NCBI GenBank assembly: GCA_016719395.1
Contig: JADJZF010000011.1
Location: 62,001-126,000, forward strand
Source: Candidatus Amarobacter glycogenicus
Lineage (GTDB): Bacteria; Chloroflexota; Dehalococcoidia; Tepidiformales; Tepidiformaceae
DNA length: 64,000 bases
Reading direction: 5' to 3'
A model generated the notes under the pieces. It was not told where the DNA came from and made no database searches. It worked only from the letters and a program-made list of their open reading frames with translations. This document shows positions 46,009-54,346 of the stretch, one piece after another. Position 1 is the first letter of the stretch; each line of letters starts with the position of its first letter. A program made the position numbers and the translations under genes.

Positions 46009-47007
46009 ATGACTGCCCCCTCGGCGCCGCGCAAGCTGTCCATCCTGCGCGAAGGCACGAGCCAGTACCTCGCCGTCGATCCCGATGGCTTCCGTGCGCA
46101 CATCCGCGATAACAAGCAGCGTGCCCTCAAGTCTCGCCTGATGACCGCGAAGGAGGCCGTTGAACGGTTCGTTTCAGACGGCGACTACCTTACCTATGAG
46201 TGCAACTACCTCATGCGCGGCCCCAACGAGGTCGTCCACGAGATCATCCGCCAGGGGAAGAAGCGGCTTTGGGCGGCAGGCAAGTTCACCTACGTCGATG
46301 TCGCCCTCCTGGTTGATGCCGGCTGCGTCTCGCGCGCCGACTGCGGCTTCTTCCTCTCTGCCCCGCCGATTGACCGGGCGCTCAAGGAAGGCCGGCTCGA
46401 GGTCTTCGAGTACAGCAACGTCATCATGACTCTCCGCCTCCAGGCCGGCGCGATGGGCGTCCCTTTCCTGCCTGTCCGGTCGTTCGGGGGCACCGATGGC
46501 TTCGACCACTCCGGGGCCAAGCTCATCACCGACCCCTATACCGGCGATCCCATCACTATCGTTCCCGCCTTGAACCCGGATGTCGCCGTCATCCACGCAC
46601 ACCAGGCTGACGTTTACGGCAACGCACGGATCTTCGGCACCGGCGTTTCCGATGTCGAATCGGCTCTCGCGTCAAAGAAGGTCATCATCTCCGCCGAGGA
46701 GATCGTCGAGACCGCCGAGATCCGCCGGAACCCCGGCGCCACCAGCATCCCCTACTACGCCGTCGATGCCGTCGTCCATTCCACCTACGGGAGCTATCCC
46801 GGCACCTGTCCCGGCTACTACGGGTCCGACCCCGAAGGTGTCTTCGAGGTCTTCCGCGCGATCATGTCCGACCAGGTTCAGCCGTACCTCGACAAGTGGG
46901 TCCGGCCCTTCGAGACGTTCGAACAGATGCTCGATGAGCGTGTCGGGAAACCGAAGTTGGAAGCGATGCGCGCTCGCGAAACCGCGCGGGAGGGTTACAG
47001 CGCATGA
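46009..47007 (+). CDS. class I CoA-transferase, subunit A (IpdA/GctA-like)
   Basis: The 332-residue subunit resembles the A subunit of glutaconate CoA-transferase and IpdA: LMTAKEAVERFVSDGDYLTYECNYLMRGPNEVVHEIIRQGKK at the start, GVPFLPVRSFGGTD, and PDVAVIHAHQADVYGNARIFG, the class I signature region. IpdAB opens the last ring of cholesterol in Mycobacterium; GctAB transfers CoA to dicarboxylic acids. Which reaction applies here is not known. GGGAGGAGG stands upstream of the ATG. It overlaps subunit B by ATGA. Confidence 0.85.
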   Translation: MTAPSAPRKLSILREGTSQYLAVDPDGFRAHIRDNKQRALKSRLMTAKEAVERFVSDGDYLTYECNYLMRGPNEVVHEIIRQGKKRLWAAGKFTYVDVALLVDAGCVSRADCGFFLSAPPIDRALKEGRLEVFEYSNVIMTLRLQAGAMGVPFLPVRSFGGTDGFDHSGAKLITDPYTGDPITIVPALNPDVAVIHAHQADVYGNARIFGTGVSDVESALASKKVIISAEEIVETAEIRRNPGATSIPYYAVDAVVHSTYGSYPGTCPGYYGSDPEGVFEVFRAIMSDQVQPYLDKWVRPFETFEQMLDERVGKPKLEAMRARETAREGYSA

Positions 47008-47834
47008 CCAGGGCCGAAGCGTTCTCCGAACGCGAAGTCGCGATGTGTACCGTTGCCCACCTCATCGAGGACGGGCGGACCTATTGGGCCGCCGGCGGCG
47101 GCACACCGCTCTATGCCGTCCTCCTGGGCCAGAAGCTCTACGCTCCGGACGCCCAGTACGTCACCGAAGACGGGGTGATCTCGCCCGAGCCGCTCCTTCC
47201 CTTCGAGCCGATGATGACCATGGTCGCCTCCCGCGCCGTCCATCATGCGCTCCAGTGGGGGACCATGAACTCCGCCGGCGTCCACGCCCAACTGGGCCAC
47301 ATGGACTACGGCGTCCTCAATACCCTCCAGGTTGACCAGCACGGGAACATCAACTCCACCTTCCTCGGCGAGTACGGCGGCAGCGGCCGCCGTTTCGGCG
47401 GCCCCGGTGGCGCCGATACCATCGCCGCCTGTTGCTGGCGCACCATCCTCATCACCGACCAGGATCGCCGGAAGTTCGTGAAGCAGGTGGACTTCATCTC
47501 TTCTCCCGGCTTCCTCGATGGAACACCGGGCGCCCGCGAACGCGCGGGACTTCCCCGGGACACTGGCCCATGGCGAGTGGTCACGCCATGGGCCATGTAC
47601 GACTACTCGGAACGCAGGCTGCGCCTCATGGCACGAGTGCCCTGGGTCTCCGTGGAGGAAATCCTCGCTGAATGCGAGTGGAAACCCCTCGTCGCCTCTG
47701 AAGTCCAGGTTCTCGAACCGCCGACCGAAGAGGAACTCCAGCTCCTGCGCACCGAACTCGATGTGCGCGGCCAAACCACCGATGCTGCCGGTGGCTGGAT
47801 CACCTGGGACGGCGAGCAGTACGTACGGGCGTAG
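47004..47834 (+). CDS. class I CoA-transferase, subunit B (IpdB/GctB-like)
   Basis: The 276-residue partner of the preceding gene has GGGTPLYAVLLGQKLYAPD and, at the position of the catalytic Glu of glutaconate CoA-transferase, Glu55 in YVTEDGVIS. HMDYGVLNTLQVDQHGNINSTFLG and GGPGGADTIAACC are also typical. The retained Glu55 supports genuine CoA transfer, though IpdAB-type hydrolysis remains possible. It is the last gene of the operon that starts at 42708; a stem-loop follows. Confidence 0.85.
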   Translation: MTRAEAFSEREVAMCTVAHLIEDGRTYWAAGGGTPLYAVLLGQKLYAPDAQYVTEDGVISPEPLLPFEPMMTMVASRAVHHALQWGTMNSAGVHAQLGHMDYGVLNTLQVDQHGNINSTFLGEYGGSGRRFGGPGGADTIAACCWRTILITDQDRRKFVKQVDFISSPGFLDGTPGARERAGLPRDTGPWRVVTPWAMYDYSERRLRLMARVPWVSVEEILAECEWKPLVASEVQVLEPPTEEELQLLRTELDVRGQTTDAAGGWITWDGEQYVRA

Positions 47835-47857
47835 GCCCGCGACCCGAATCGGATCAT

Positions 47858-47888
47858 CCCTGCCACCCACTCCCCCCGGGTGGCAGGG
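47858..47888. terminator. stem-loop between convergent genes
   Basis: CCCTGCCACCC (47858-47868) and GGGTGGCAGGG (47878-47888) form an 11-bp perfect stem with a 9-nt loop. It lies between the stops of CoA-transferase subunit B and the convergent hydrolase and probably terminates both, although there is no T-tract on either side. Confidence 0.6.
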
Positions 47889-47900
47889 TGCCCCGCCCTC

Positions 47901-48779
47901 TCAGGCCAGGTGCGCCTTGAACCAGGCTACGGCTTCGGCGCTGGACTTGCGCAACGGCTCACCGCTGTAGATCTCGTAGTGGCGGATCCCGGGCAGTATC
48001 ACCAGCCGCTTCGGTTCGTTCGCTGCGTCGTACAGAGCCTCGGAGTCGGCCGCAGGCGTCAACGTGTCCAGTTCGGCCGCTACCACCAGCAGCGGGCACC
48101 CGGCGAGCTTCGCGGCTGCTTCTATCGGCCGGTGTTCCATCGTCGACTCAAGGAACTCCATCGAGATCGGCTGGCTCAGTGCCGGGAGGCTCTTCCGCGC
48201 CTCCATGAAGAACGCCACCGTCTCCGGGTCGCTCAGCAACTGCAACGGTTCCACCATCGTCGGTTCGTTCGTGAGCACGCGCTTCTTCCGTTCTTCCTCG
48301 ATCATCGCCCGCATCGGCGCGGTTTCCGCCGCTGGCCGCTCGCGAGACCGCCGTCCGCCGTCGGCGAAGCCTACCTGTGCCGTCACGCACTTCACCCGTG
48401 GGTCTTCGGCGGCGGCCACGATCACGTTCGCGGCGCCGTAGCTCGTGCCCCACAGCCCGATTCGCTGCGGGTCGACCTCGGGAAGCGTCCCGATGAACGT
48501 CACCGAATTCCTGATGTCGTCAATCTGTCGGCGCGCGATGAGTCGCCCTCTGGGCCCTTCGCTCTCGCCGAACCCCCGGTAGTCGAACGCCAGGGCCGCG
48601 AATCCCGCTTCGGCGAATGCCCTTCCATAGTCGGGAAGAATCAGCTCCTTGATCGCCGTGAAGCCGTGGCATAACACCACCCCGGGCACCGGTCCGTGGG
48701 ACTCCGCCGGGAGGTACACGACCCCGGCAAGGCGGTCGCCTTCTGAAAAGTAGGTGACGGATCGTTCGATTATGGCCAT
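47901..48779 (-). CDS. alpha/beta hydrolase
   Basis: The 292-residue serine hydrolase has the oxyanion region PGVVLCHGFTAIKE, the nucleophile Ser in LWGTSYGAANVI, the acid in VVAAELDTLTP and the catalytic His in GIRHYEIYSGE. The layout matches dienelactone-hydrolase / YfhR-like and FrsA-type hydrolases. The start was placed at MAIIERSVTYFSEG; upstream in-frame residues are not conserved-looking. The substrate is not predictable; an ester or a CoA-thioester of the neighbouring pathway is possible. It is divergent from the ThDP enzyme. Confidence 0.85.
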   Translation of the reverse strand: MAIIERSVTYFSEGDRLAGVVYLPAESHGPVPGVVLCHGFTAIKELILPDYGRAFAEAGFAALAFDYRGFGESEGPRGRLIARRQIDDIRNSVTFIGTLPEVDPQRIGLWGTSYGAANVIVAAAEDPRVKCVTAQVGFADGGRRSRERPAAETAPMRAMIEEERKKRVLTNEPTMVEPLQLLSDPETVAFFMEARKSLPALSQPISMEFLESTMEHRPIEAAAKLAGCPLLVVAAELDTLTPAADSEALYDAANEPKRLVILPGIRHYEIYSGEPLRKSSAEAVAWFKAHLA

Positions 48780-48889
48780 GGCCAGCACCCTGCACTTCGG
48801 CCTTCGCCGCGACGTATGCGCGCCGTCATACGCTCCACACTCCCTCAACACGATGCTGCCATGGGCCGAACTGCCCACGGAGTTTCGAA

Positions 48890-50626
48890 ATGCCGACCAT
48901 GGAACCTGGTGACCTGCTTGTCCGCGCGCTTGTCGATCACGGTGTGCGCGAGGTGTTCGCCCTCTCTGGTGGCCACCTCGATCCGATCTTTCAGGCCTGC
49001 ATGGACCATGGCGTCCGCATCATCGACACCCGCCACGAAGCCGCCGCTGTCCACATGGCCGACGGATACGCCCGTGCCACCGGCAAGCCCGGTGTGGCCT
49101 TCGTCACTGCCGGTCCCGGCGTCACCAACGCCGTCACCGGCGTCGCGAACGCCTACATGGATGCAATCCCCCTGATCTGCATTGCGGGTCGCAGTCCGAT
49201 TCGCGACGACGACCACCTCCCCCTCCAGGGCATGGACCAGGTCGCCCTCATGGCGCCCATCACCAAGTTCGCCCGCACTGTCCTCCAGCCGGAACGCATC
49301 GCCGAATACCTCGTCATGGCCTGGCGCCAGGCGACTTCTGGCCGTCCCGGCCCCGTCTTCCTCGATATCCCCATCGACGTGCTTTTTACCCCTACATCGG
49401 AGGCCGCCGTCCCGAAGCTCAGCCGCCACGAGCCCGACCGCCGCAGTGTTCCCCCTGCCGAGGCGATCGACTCGGCCCTCGATCTGCTCGAACGGGCGGA
49501 GCGTCCGGCGATCTTTGCCGGCGGCGGCGCATTCTTCTCCGGCGCCCAGGAAGAACTCCGCCAGTTCGCCGCGATGACTTCGGTACCGGTCTTCGCGAAC
49601 GCCAAGGCCCGCGGGATCGTCCCTGAGTGGAGTCGGCTCGGCTACGGCAACTTCGCTCTCGCGTCATCGCCGCTCGCCACTCAGGCGGCCGGCGGCCCCG
49701 CCGACGTGGTAATGCTGCTCGGCGCCCGCGTCGGCATGTTCACCGGCACCGGCCCCCGGTCCTTCATCCCGCCGGGCGCCAAGGTCATCCAGGTGGACAT
49801 CGAACCCGAAGAGATTGGCCGCTCCCGGGATGTCGATGTCGCCCTCGCCGGCGATGTCCGCGACACCCTCCGCGTCATGATGGACCGTGCCCGCGGCCGC
49901 ACCTTTCCCGACCATGCCGCCTGGCTTGATGGGCTCGAACAAAGCAAGAAGATGCTCCGGGCGATGAACGACCAGCCCGCTTCTCGCGAGACCCCGATCC
50001 ACCAGTCGCGAGTCGCCCGCGAGATAGCCGATGCCCTCGCCGGCGACGGTATCATCGTTGCCGATGGCGGCGAGACATCCATCTGGATGGCCGAACAGGC
50101 AATCGTCCTGAATGCCGGTGATTGGCTCAGCCACGGCTACCTCGGCTGCCTCGGCGTTGGCATCCCCTTCGCCATCGCCGCCAAGGTCGCCCATCCCGAC
50201 CGCCGCGTGATCGCTATCCTCGGCGATGGGTCAGCCGGCTTGAACATCGCTGAGTTTGACACCGCCGTCCGCCACAAGATCCCGATCGTCGTCGTCGTCA
50301 ACAACGACCAGGGCTGGGGCATGATTCGCCACGGCCAGCGCACCCGGTACGGCTCTGACCGCGTCGTCGGCGCTGAACTTGGCGCGACCCGTTACGACCT
50401 CGTGGCCGAAGGCTTCGGCGCCCATGCCGAGTTCGTTACCACCGCCTCCGAGATCGGCCCGGCCATCAAGCGCGCCCTCGCCTCGGGCAAGACGGCCTGT
50501 ATCAATGTCATCACCGACCCGGACCAGCCTCACATGACGTCCATCGCCATGGCGAAGGGCAGTCTCCCCGAAGGCGAAGTGGAACTCCCTTACTACGGAA
50601 AGAAGAAGCTCGTTCCGACCGCGTAG
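48890..50626 (+). CDS. thiamine-diphosphate-dependent enzyme (acetolactate synthase / 2-hydroxyacyl-CoA lyase type)
   Basis: The 578-residue protein has the three-domain ThDP layout: an N-terminal PYR domain with the activating Glu50 (DTRHEAAAVHMADGYARATG), a middle domain, and a C-terminal PP domain with ILGDGSAGLNIAEFDTAVRHK and VVNNDQGWGMI binding Mg2+ and ThDP. Sequence style fits the broad acetolactate synthase / benzoylformate decarboxylase / 2-hydroxyacyl-CoA lyase group. Since catabolic CoA genes surround it and no small ALS subunit is present, a lyase or decarboxylase is more likely than branched-chain amino-acid synthesis. A short repeat spans its stop codon. Confidence 0.85.
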   Translation: MPTMEPGDLLVRALVDHGVREVFALSGGHLDPIFQACMDHGVRIIDTRHEAAAVHMADGYARATGKPGVAFVTAGPGVTNAVTGVANAYMDAIPLICIAGRSPIRDDDHLPLQGMDQVALMAPITKFARTVLQPERIAEYLVMAWRQATSGRPGPVFLDIPIDVLFTPTSEAAVPKLSRHEPDRRSVPPAEAIDSALDLLERAERPAIFAGGGAFFSGAQEELRQFAAMTSVPVFANAKARGIVPEWSRLGYGNFALASSPLATQAAGGPADVVMLLGARVGMFTGTGPRSFIPPGAKVIQVDIEPEEIGRSRDVDVALAGDVRDTLRVMMDRARGRTFPDHAAWLDGLEQSKKMLRAMNDQPASRETPIHQSRVAREIADALAGDGIIVADGGETSIWMAEQAIVLNAGDWLSHGYLGCLGVGIPFAIAAKVAHPDRRVIAILGDGSAGLNIAEFDTAVRHKIPIVVVVNNDQGWGMIRHGQRTRYGSDRVVGAELGATRYDLVAEGFGAHAEFVTTASEIGPAIKRALASGKTACINVITDPDQPHMTSIAMAKGSLPEGEVELPYYGKKKLVPTA

Positions 50627-50670
50627 GATCGCCCCGCTGCCAGGCGCCTGCCTGGCGGCGTAGGATCGCC
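50621..50670 (+). repeat. 13-bp direct repeat flanking a hairpin, after the ThDP gene
   Basis: GCGTAGGATCGCC occurs at 50621-50633, where it contains the ThDP gene's TAG stop, and again at 50658-50670. Between them GCCAGGC (50639-50645) and GCCTGGC (50650-50656) make a perfect 7-bp stem with a 4-nt loop. It may terminate the gene or be a short duplication. Confidence 0.6.
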
Positions 50671-50696
50671 TCGAACTACCCCCGAGGTGCGACCGT

Positions 50697-51488
50697 ATGC
50701 TCCGCCAGGAAAACTACGAAACCATCCAGATCGAGAAGGAGGGTGGCGTCGCCATCCTTCGGCTCAATCGCCCCGAACGCCTCAATGCCGTCAACGGCGC
50801 CATGCATTCCGAACTAATGGCGCTCTTCCTCGATGTCCAGGCCGACCCGGACGTCCGCGCCGCCGTGTTGACCGGGGCCGGCCGCGCTTTCTCCGCCGGC
50901 GGTGACTTCGGTGGCGGCTCCGACATGCGCAGCAAGAGCGGCCTAACGATGATGCAGGAAGCCCGCCGCATCGTTGATAACCTGCTGGACTGCGAGAAAC
51001 CGATCGTTTCCGCCGTCAACGGTGCCGCCGCAGGGCTCGGAGCCACGGTCGCCCTCCTCTGCGACGTCGTAGTTGCTTCACGAAACGCCCGCATCGGCGA
51101 TCCCCACGTGAAGATGGGTATTACCGCCGGCGATGGCGGCGCCGTGATCTGGCCGTTGCTCATCGGAGTCAACCGCGCGAAGTACATGCTCATGAGCGGC
51201 GACCTCATTCCCGCGGAAGAGGCATTCGCCATGGGGCTGGTCAACAAGGTCGTCGATGAAGGCGAGGCGCTTAACGAAGCCCTCGCTATCGCCCGGAAGC
51301 TCGCGGCTGGCGCGCCGTATGCCGTCCAGACCTCGAAGACAGCCGTGAACAAGTTCATCAAAGCCGTCTCGAACATGGTCCTGCCCTACTCCCTCGCCGT
51401 CGAAGAGGTCTCCATGCGTACCGCGGATCACCGCGAAGCCGTCCAGGCGTTCCAGGAGAAACGCGACCCCCGGTTCACCGGACAGTAG
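50697..51488 (+). CDS. enoyl-CoA hydratase/isomerase family protein
   Basis: The 263-residue crotonase-fold protein has GVAILRLNRPERLNAVNGAM, GAGRAFSAGGDF and the GDPHVKMGITAGDGGAVIWP segment typical of a distinct subgroup. Both catalytic Glu of classical enoyl-CoA hydratases are missing (GLGATVALLCD and IGDPHVKMG), so the reaction may be isomerisation, C-C cleavage or hydrolysis rather than hydration. It follows the ThDP gene after a hairpin and precedes the MerB-like gene by 55 nt. Confidence 0.88.
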   Translation: MLRQENYETIQIEKEGGVAILRLNRPERLNAVNGAMHSELMALFLDVQADPDVRAAVLTGAGRAFSAGGDFGGGSDMRSKSGLTMMQEARRIVDNLLDCEKPIVSAVNGAAAGLGATVALLCDVVVASRNARIGDPHVKMGITAGDGGAVIWPLLIGVNRAKYMLMSGDLIPAEEAFAMGLVNKVVDEGEALNEALAIARKLAAGAPYAVQTSKTAVNKFIKAVSNMVLPYSLAVEEVSMRTADHREAVQAFQEKRDPRFTGQ

Positions 51489-51543
51489 CGCTGTTTGCCC
51501 TTCCGGCGAGGGGGCTCGACGCCGCGCCGTTTTCAGTGACAAA

Positions 51544-52215
51544 GTGACGCTCGTGGAAGCGTCGCTCCTTCGTCTTCGGGCACTGACCTATGCGCTCTTC
51601 GTCGAACTGGGCCGCGCCCCGCGGGCACCCGAGGTCGCGGAGCGTGGCGGCCTGACCGTTGAGGAGGTCGGGGCCGGTTGGCGCACCCTGCATGACCAGC
51701 ATGCGCTGGTGCTGGATCCCGAATCCGGCGAGATCCGCATGGCAAACCCATTTTCCGCCGTTCCGACGCCCTACCGCGTGCATGCAGGCGGCCGCTGGTG
51801 GTATGCCAACTGTGCCTGGGATGCGTTCGGCATCTGTGCCGCCCTCGCCACGGATGGAAGGATCGAAACCGCCTGCGGGGACTGCGGCGAACCCGTGACC
51901 ATCCTCGTCCGCGATCAGCGTCCGGACGTGTCGGAACTGGTCTTCCACTGTCTGGTGCCGGCTGCGCAATGGTGGGACGACATCGTCTTCACCTGAAGCA
52001 CGATGAACCTCTTCCGGTCGGAAGAGCATGTAGCACGGTGGCTGGCAGGCCGGGGTCCGGGAACGACGATCAGCGTGCGGAAGCTCAGCGAGCTCGCCGA
52101 AGCCTGGTGGGGCGATCGGCTCTCGCCGAACTGGACTCCGCATTCGCGAGCTCAGAACCAGGAGATCCTTGACCGGCTCGGGCTGTCAGGGGACTTCTGG
52201 CGGTTACCCGGTTGA
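51544..52215 (+). CDS. MerB-like (alkylmercury lyase fold) protein, probable selenoprotein with Sec at residue 151
   Basis: The frame from GTG 51544 runs to a TGA at 51994-51996 and, with no shift, on to a stop at 52213-52215: 223 residues if TGA is read. The N-terminus is a winged-helix-like domain. WWYANCAWDAFG holds Cys90 and Asp93, matching Cys96 and Asp99 of MerB. The TGA is codon 151, in WWDDIVFT-Sec-STMNLFRSEEH, and corresponds in spacing to the second catalytic cysteine Cys159 of MerB (58 residues after Asp93, versus 60). A SECIS-like hairpin follows (52009-52026), and selA is in this window. MerB breaks carbon-mercury bonds; family members without mercury activity exist, so the substrate is uncertain. 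Cys111 and Cys114 (CGDC) are extra. Confidence 0.78.
52009..52026 (+). promoter_or_regulatory. SECIS-like hairpin for UGA recoding
   Basis: CTCTTCC (52009-52015) and GGAAGAG (52020-52026) form a perfect 7-bp stem with the tetraloop GGTC. The first loop G lies 19 nt after the UGA, within the 16-37 nt window described for bacterial SECIS elements. A GGUC apical loop is also found in E. coli fdhF, where the G and U are required for SelB binding. Confidence 0.72.
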
Positions 52216-52241
52216 CGGGATCGCCAGGTAACAGGGCGCGC

Positions 52242-53514
52242 TCAGCCGTCGAATCCGAGTCGAATCGCCCCGGACTTGGCCATGCTCTCGATCTCCGCCT
52301 CGGAGTACCCGAGTCCGGTGAGCCACTTCCGCGTGTCCCGCCCGAGAGGCGGTGACGCTCCCTGGGCGGCCGGCGGGCTGTCGGACATTTGCCAGGGTGG
52401 TGCGGCCATGCGCTGCGGGCCTGTGAGGTCGTGTTCGAGGTCGACAACGTAGTCGTTCGCCAGGACCTGCGGGTTCTCGAGCAACTCCTCCACGAACCAG
52501 ACGGGGCTAGCGGGCACGCCGTGCGTGTCGAAAACCGCCATCCACTCATCCGTGGTGCGTTCCTCGAACATCGCTTCGATTGCGGCGATGGCTTCGCCGG
52601 GAACGCTCTTTGCAGAACTGCCTTCGAGCGGGTCATCGATTCCCAGCGCTGCTCGCATTCTCTCCCGGGTGGCAGGCGACAGGCAGCCGACCGTGAGCGC
52701 GCCGTCCTTCGTCTTGTACCCTCGGTAGTAGATTCCGAAGCCGATGACGGCTTCCGACATACTCCGGCGCCGGCGGACGAAGCTGTCGAACGGTTCGCCC
52801 TTGGCGCGGGCCCGTTCCAGGTCCGACAGGAATGATGAGCGACGTTCGGCATCGGCCACGGGGACGCCCATGAAGGCCGATCCCTGGATCACTGAGCGCG
52901 TTCGTCAGGAGCGATGTCTCCACCAGCTGCCCCCGCCCGGTGGTGCTGCGATGGTGGAGCGCGGCGCAGACACCGAGCGCGATGGCGTACCCGGTGGTGA
53001 AGTCGGCGGGCGCCGCCGGGCCGGATAGCGCCGGAAATCCACGGTCGTCGAGCCAGAGCCGATGCATGAGCAACCCGGAGGCAGCCTGGGCGACGATGTC
53101 GTAACCCGGCCGGTGGGCCCAGGGCCCCTTCCGTCCGAAGGCGGTGCTATCGAGGTAGATAATGTCGTCTCGCTGAGCTTTCAGCGTCTCGTAGTCCACA
53201 CCAAGCCGCTTCGCGACGTCTGGCCGGCTGTTGATCACGACAACGTCGCACGTCCGCGCCAACCGGTGGACGGCTTCCTGGCCCTCCGGCCGGGCAAGAT
53301 TGAGGACAACCGACTGCTTCCCCCGGTTCAAAGACTGGTAGGCCTTCGATTCGTCCGGGAAGAACTGCCCCGTCAACCGCCAGGGTTCCCCTTCGGGAGG
53401 TTCGACCTTGATGACCTCCGCCCCGAGGTCTGAGAGCAGCATGCAACCGAGCGGCCCGGCGATGACTTGCGTGAGGTCCAGGACCCGAATTCCTGCGAGT
53501 GGTCCAGATGCCAT
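52242..53514 (-). pseudogene. CaiB/BaiF (type III) CoA-transferase, frameshifted
   Basis: Two frames make one class III CoA-transferase of about 424 residues, which moves CoA between carboxylic acids. Part 1 (start 53514) begins MASGPLAGIRVLDLTQVIAGP and has Asp171 (PADFTTG), the position of the catalytic Asp of formyl-CoA transferase. Near 52892 the frame must change: after TSLLTNALS the second frame continues VIQGSAFMG to its stop at 52242, ending with the family's C-terminal SEAEIESMAKSGAI. The join needs one additional base. All key residues survive, so a sequencing error is as likely as decay. It is the last gene of a minus-strand operon with crotonase, acyl-CoA dehydrogenase and MaoC-like genes. 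Confidence 0.82.
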
Positions 53515-53537
53515 GAGCGGCCCCTCTCCTCTGCTGC

Positions 53538-54320
53538 CTAACGGAAGCGCGGTTCGCGCTTCTCGCGGAATGCCGTTACCGCCTCCCGCTGTTCGGCCGA
53601 ACCCCTCCGCCGGGCGAGGGCTTCACCTTCACGCTGCATCACTCGCCGAATGTCAGGTTCAACCGTGTTCGCGTGGAGGAGCGCTTTCGTTTCGCGCAGG
53701 CACTCCGGCCCAATCTGGGCGTAGTCCCGCGCCAGCGCGACGGCAGCGGGCATCAGGTCGTCGTGAGACACCGTGCGCAGGACCAGCCCGATGCGCTCGG
53801 CTTCGTGGGCATCGATCGTCCGCCCGGAAAGCGCCAGGTCCGAAGCCGCCTGCAACCCCACGATCTGCGGGAGGAGGTGTGTGCTCGCGAGTTCAGGCAC
53901 GATTCCTACCCGGACAAACCGCATCGAGAAAGTCGCGCGCTCCGAGGCGATCCGGACGTCACAAGGCAGGACGCGTGTAAGTCCCGCCCCGATGCACGCT
54001 CCATTCACGGCCACCACGCTGGGCTTGGCCGCGCGCGCGTACTCAACCCAGTTGAACCGGAATTTCGGCCGCTCGATCTTCTCCCCGTCGCGTTCGCGGA
54101 TGCTGTCTTCGAACCGGGAAATGTCGACCCCGGCACAAAAGGCGCGTCCCTTTCCGGTGATCAGGATCGCACCGATAGCGCTGTCCTCGTTCAATTCGGC
54201 GAACGCCTCGCTGTACTCTGCCGACATCTCGTTCGTCATTGCGTTCATCCGTTCGGGCCGGTTCAAACGCAGGATTCCGACATCCCCGTCGCGTTCGATT
54301 TCGATGAACTCGTAATCCAT
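53538..54320 (-). CDS. enoyl-CoA hydratase/isomerase family protein
   Basis: The 260-residue crotonase-fold protein has VGILRLNRPERMNAMT, GKGRAFCAGVDISRF and NGACIGAGLTRVLPCD. A Glu is kept in GIVPELASTHLLPQIVG, the equivalent of the second catalytic Glu, while the first is lost (GAGLTRV). This pattern is common in 2-(1,2-epoxy)-, isomerase- or hydratase-type crotonases of catabolic clusters. The start was set at MDYEFIEIERDGD. It lies 27 nt downstream of the acyl-CoA dehydrogenase and 24 nt upstream of the CoA-transferase gene. Confidence 0.88.
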   Translation of the reverse strand: MDYEFIEIERDGDVGILRLNRPERMNAMTNEMSAEYSEAFAELNEDSAIGAILITGKGRAFCAGVDISRFEDSIRERDGEKIERPKFRFNWVEYARAAKPSVVAVNGACIGAGLTRVLPCDVRIASERATFSMRFVRVGIVPELASTHLLPQIVGLQAASDLALSGRTIDAHEAERIGLVLRTVSHDDLMPAAVALARDYAQIGPECLRETKALLHANTVEPDIRRVMQREGEALARRRGSAEQREAVTAFREKREPRFR

Positions 54321-54346
54321 TTGGGTGCTCCTCTGAGAATGCGATG

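Noticed and set aside
48814..48831. GTATG...CATAC inverted repeat before the ThDP gene as a fifth Crp/Fnr site
   Set aside because: Only one half fits GTCA; the other reads TGCG, so the match to TGAC-N4-GTCA is too weak.
52003..52215. Separate 70-codon gene downstream of a short MerB-like gene
   Set aside because: It is in the same frame, starts two codons after the TGA, has no good ribosome-binding site, and completes the C-terminal part expected for the MerB-like protein.
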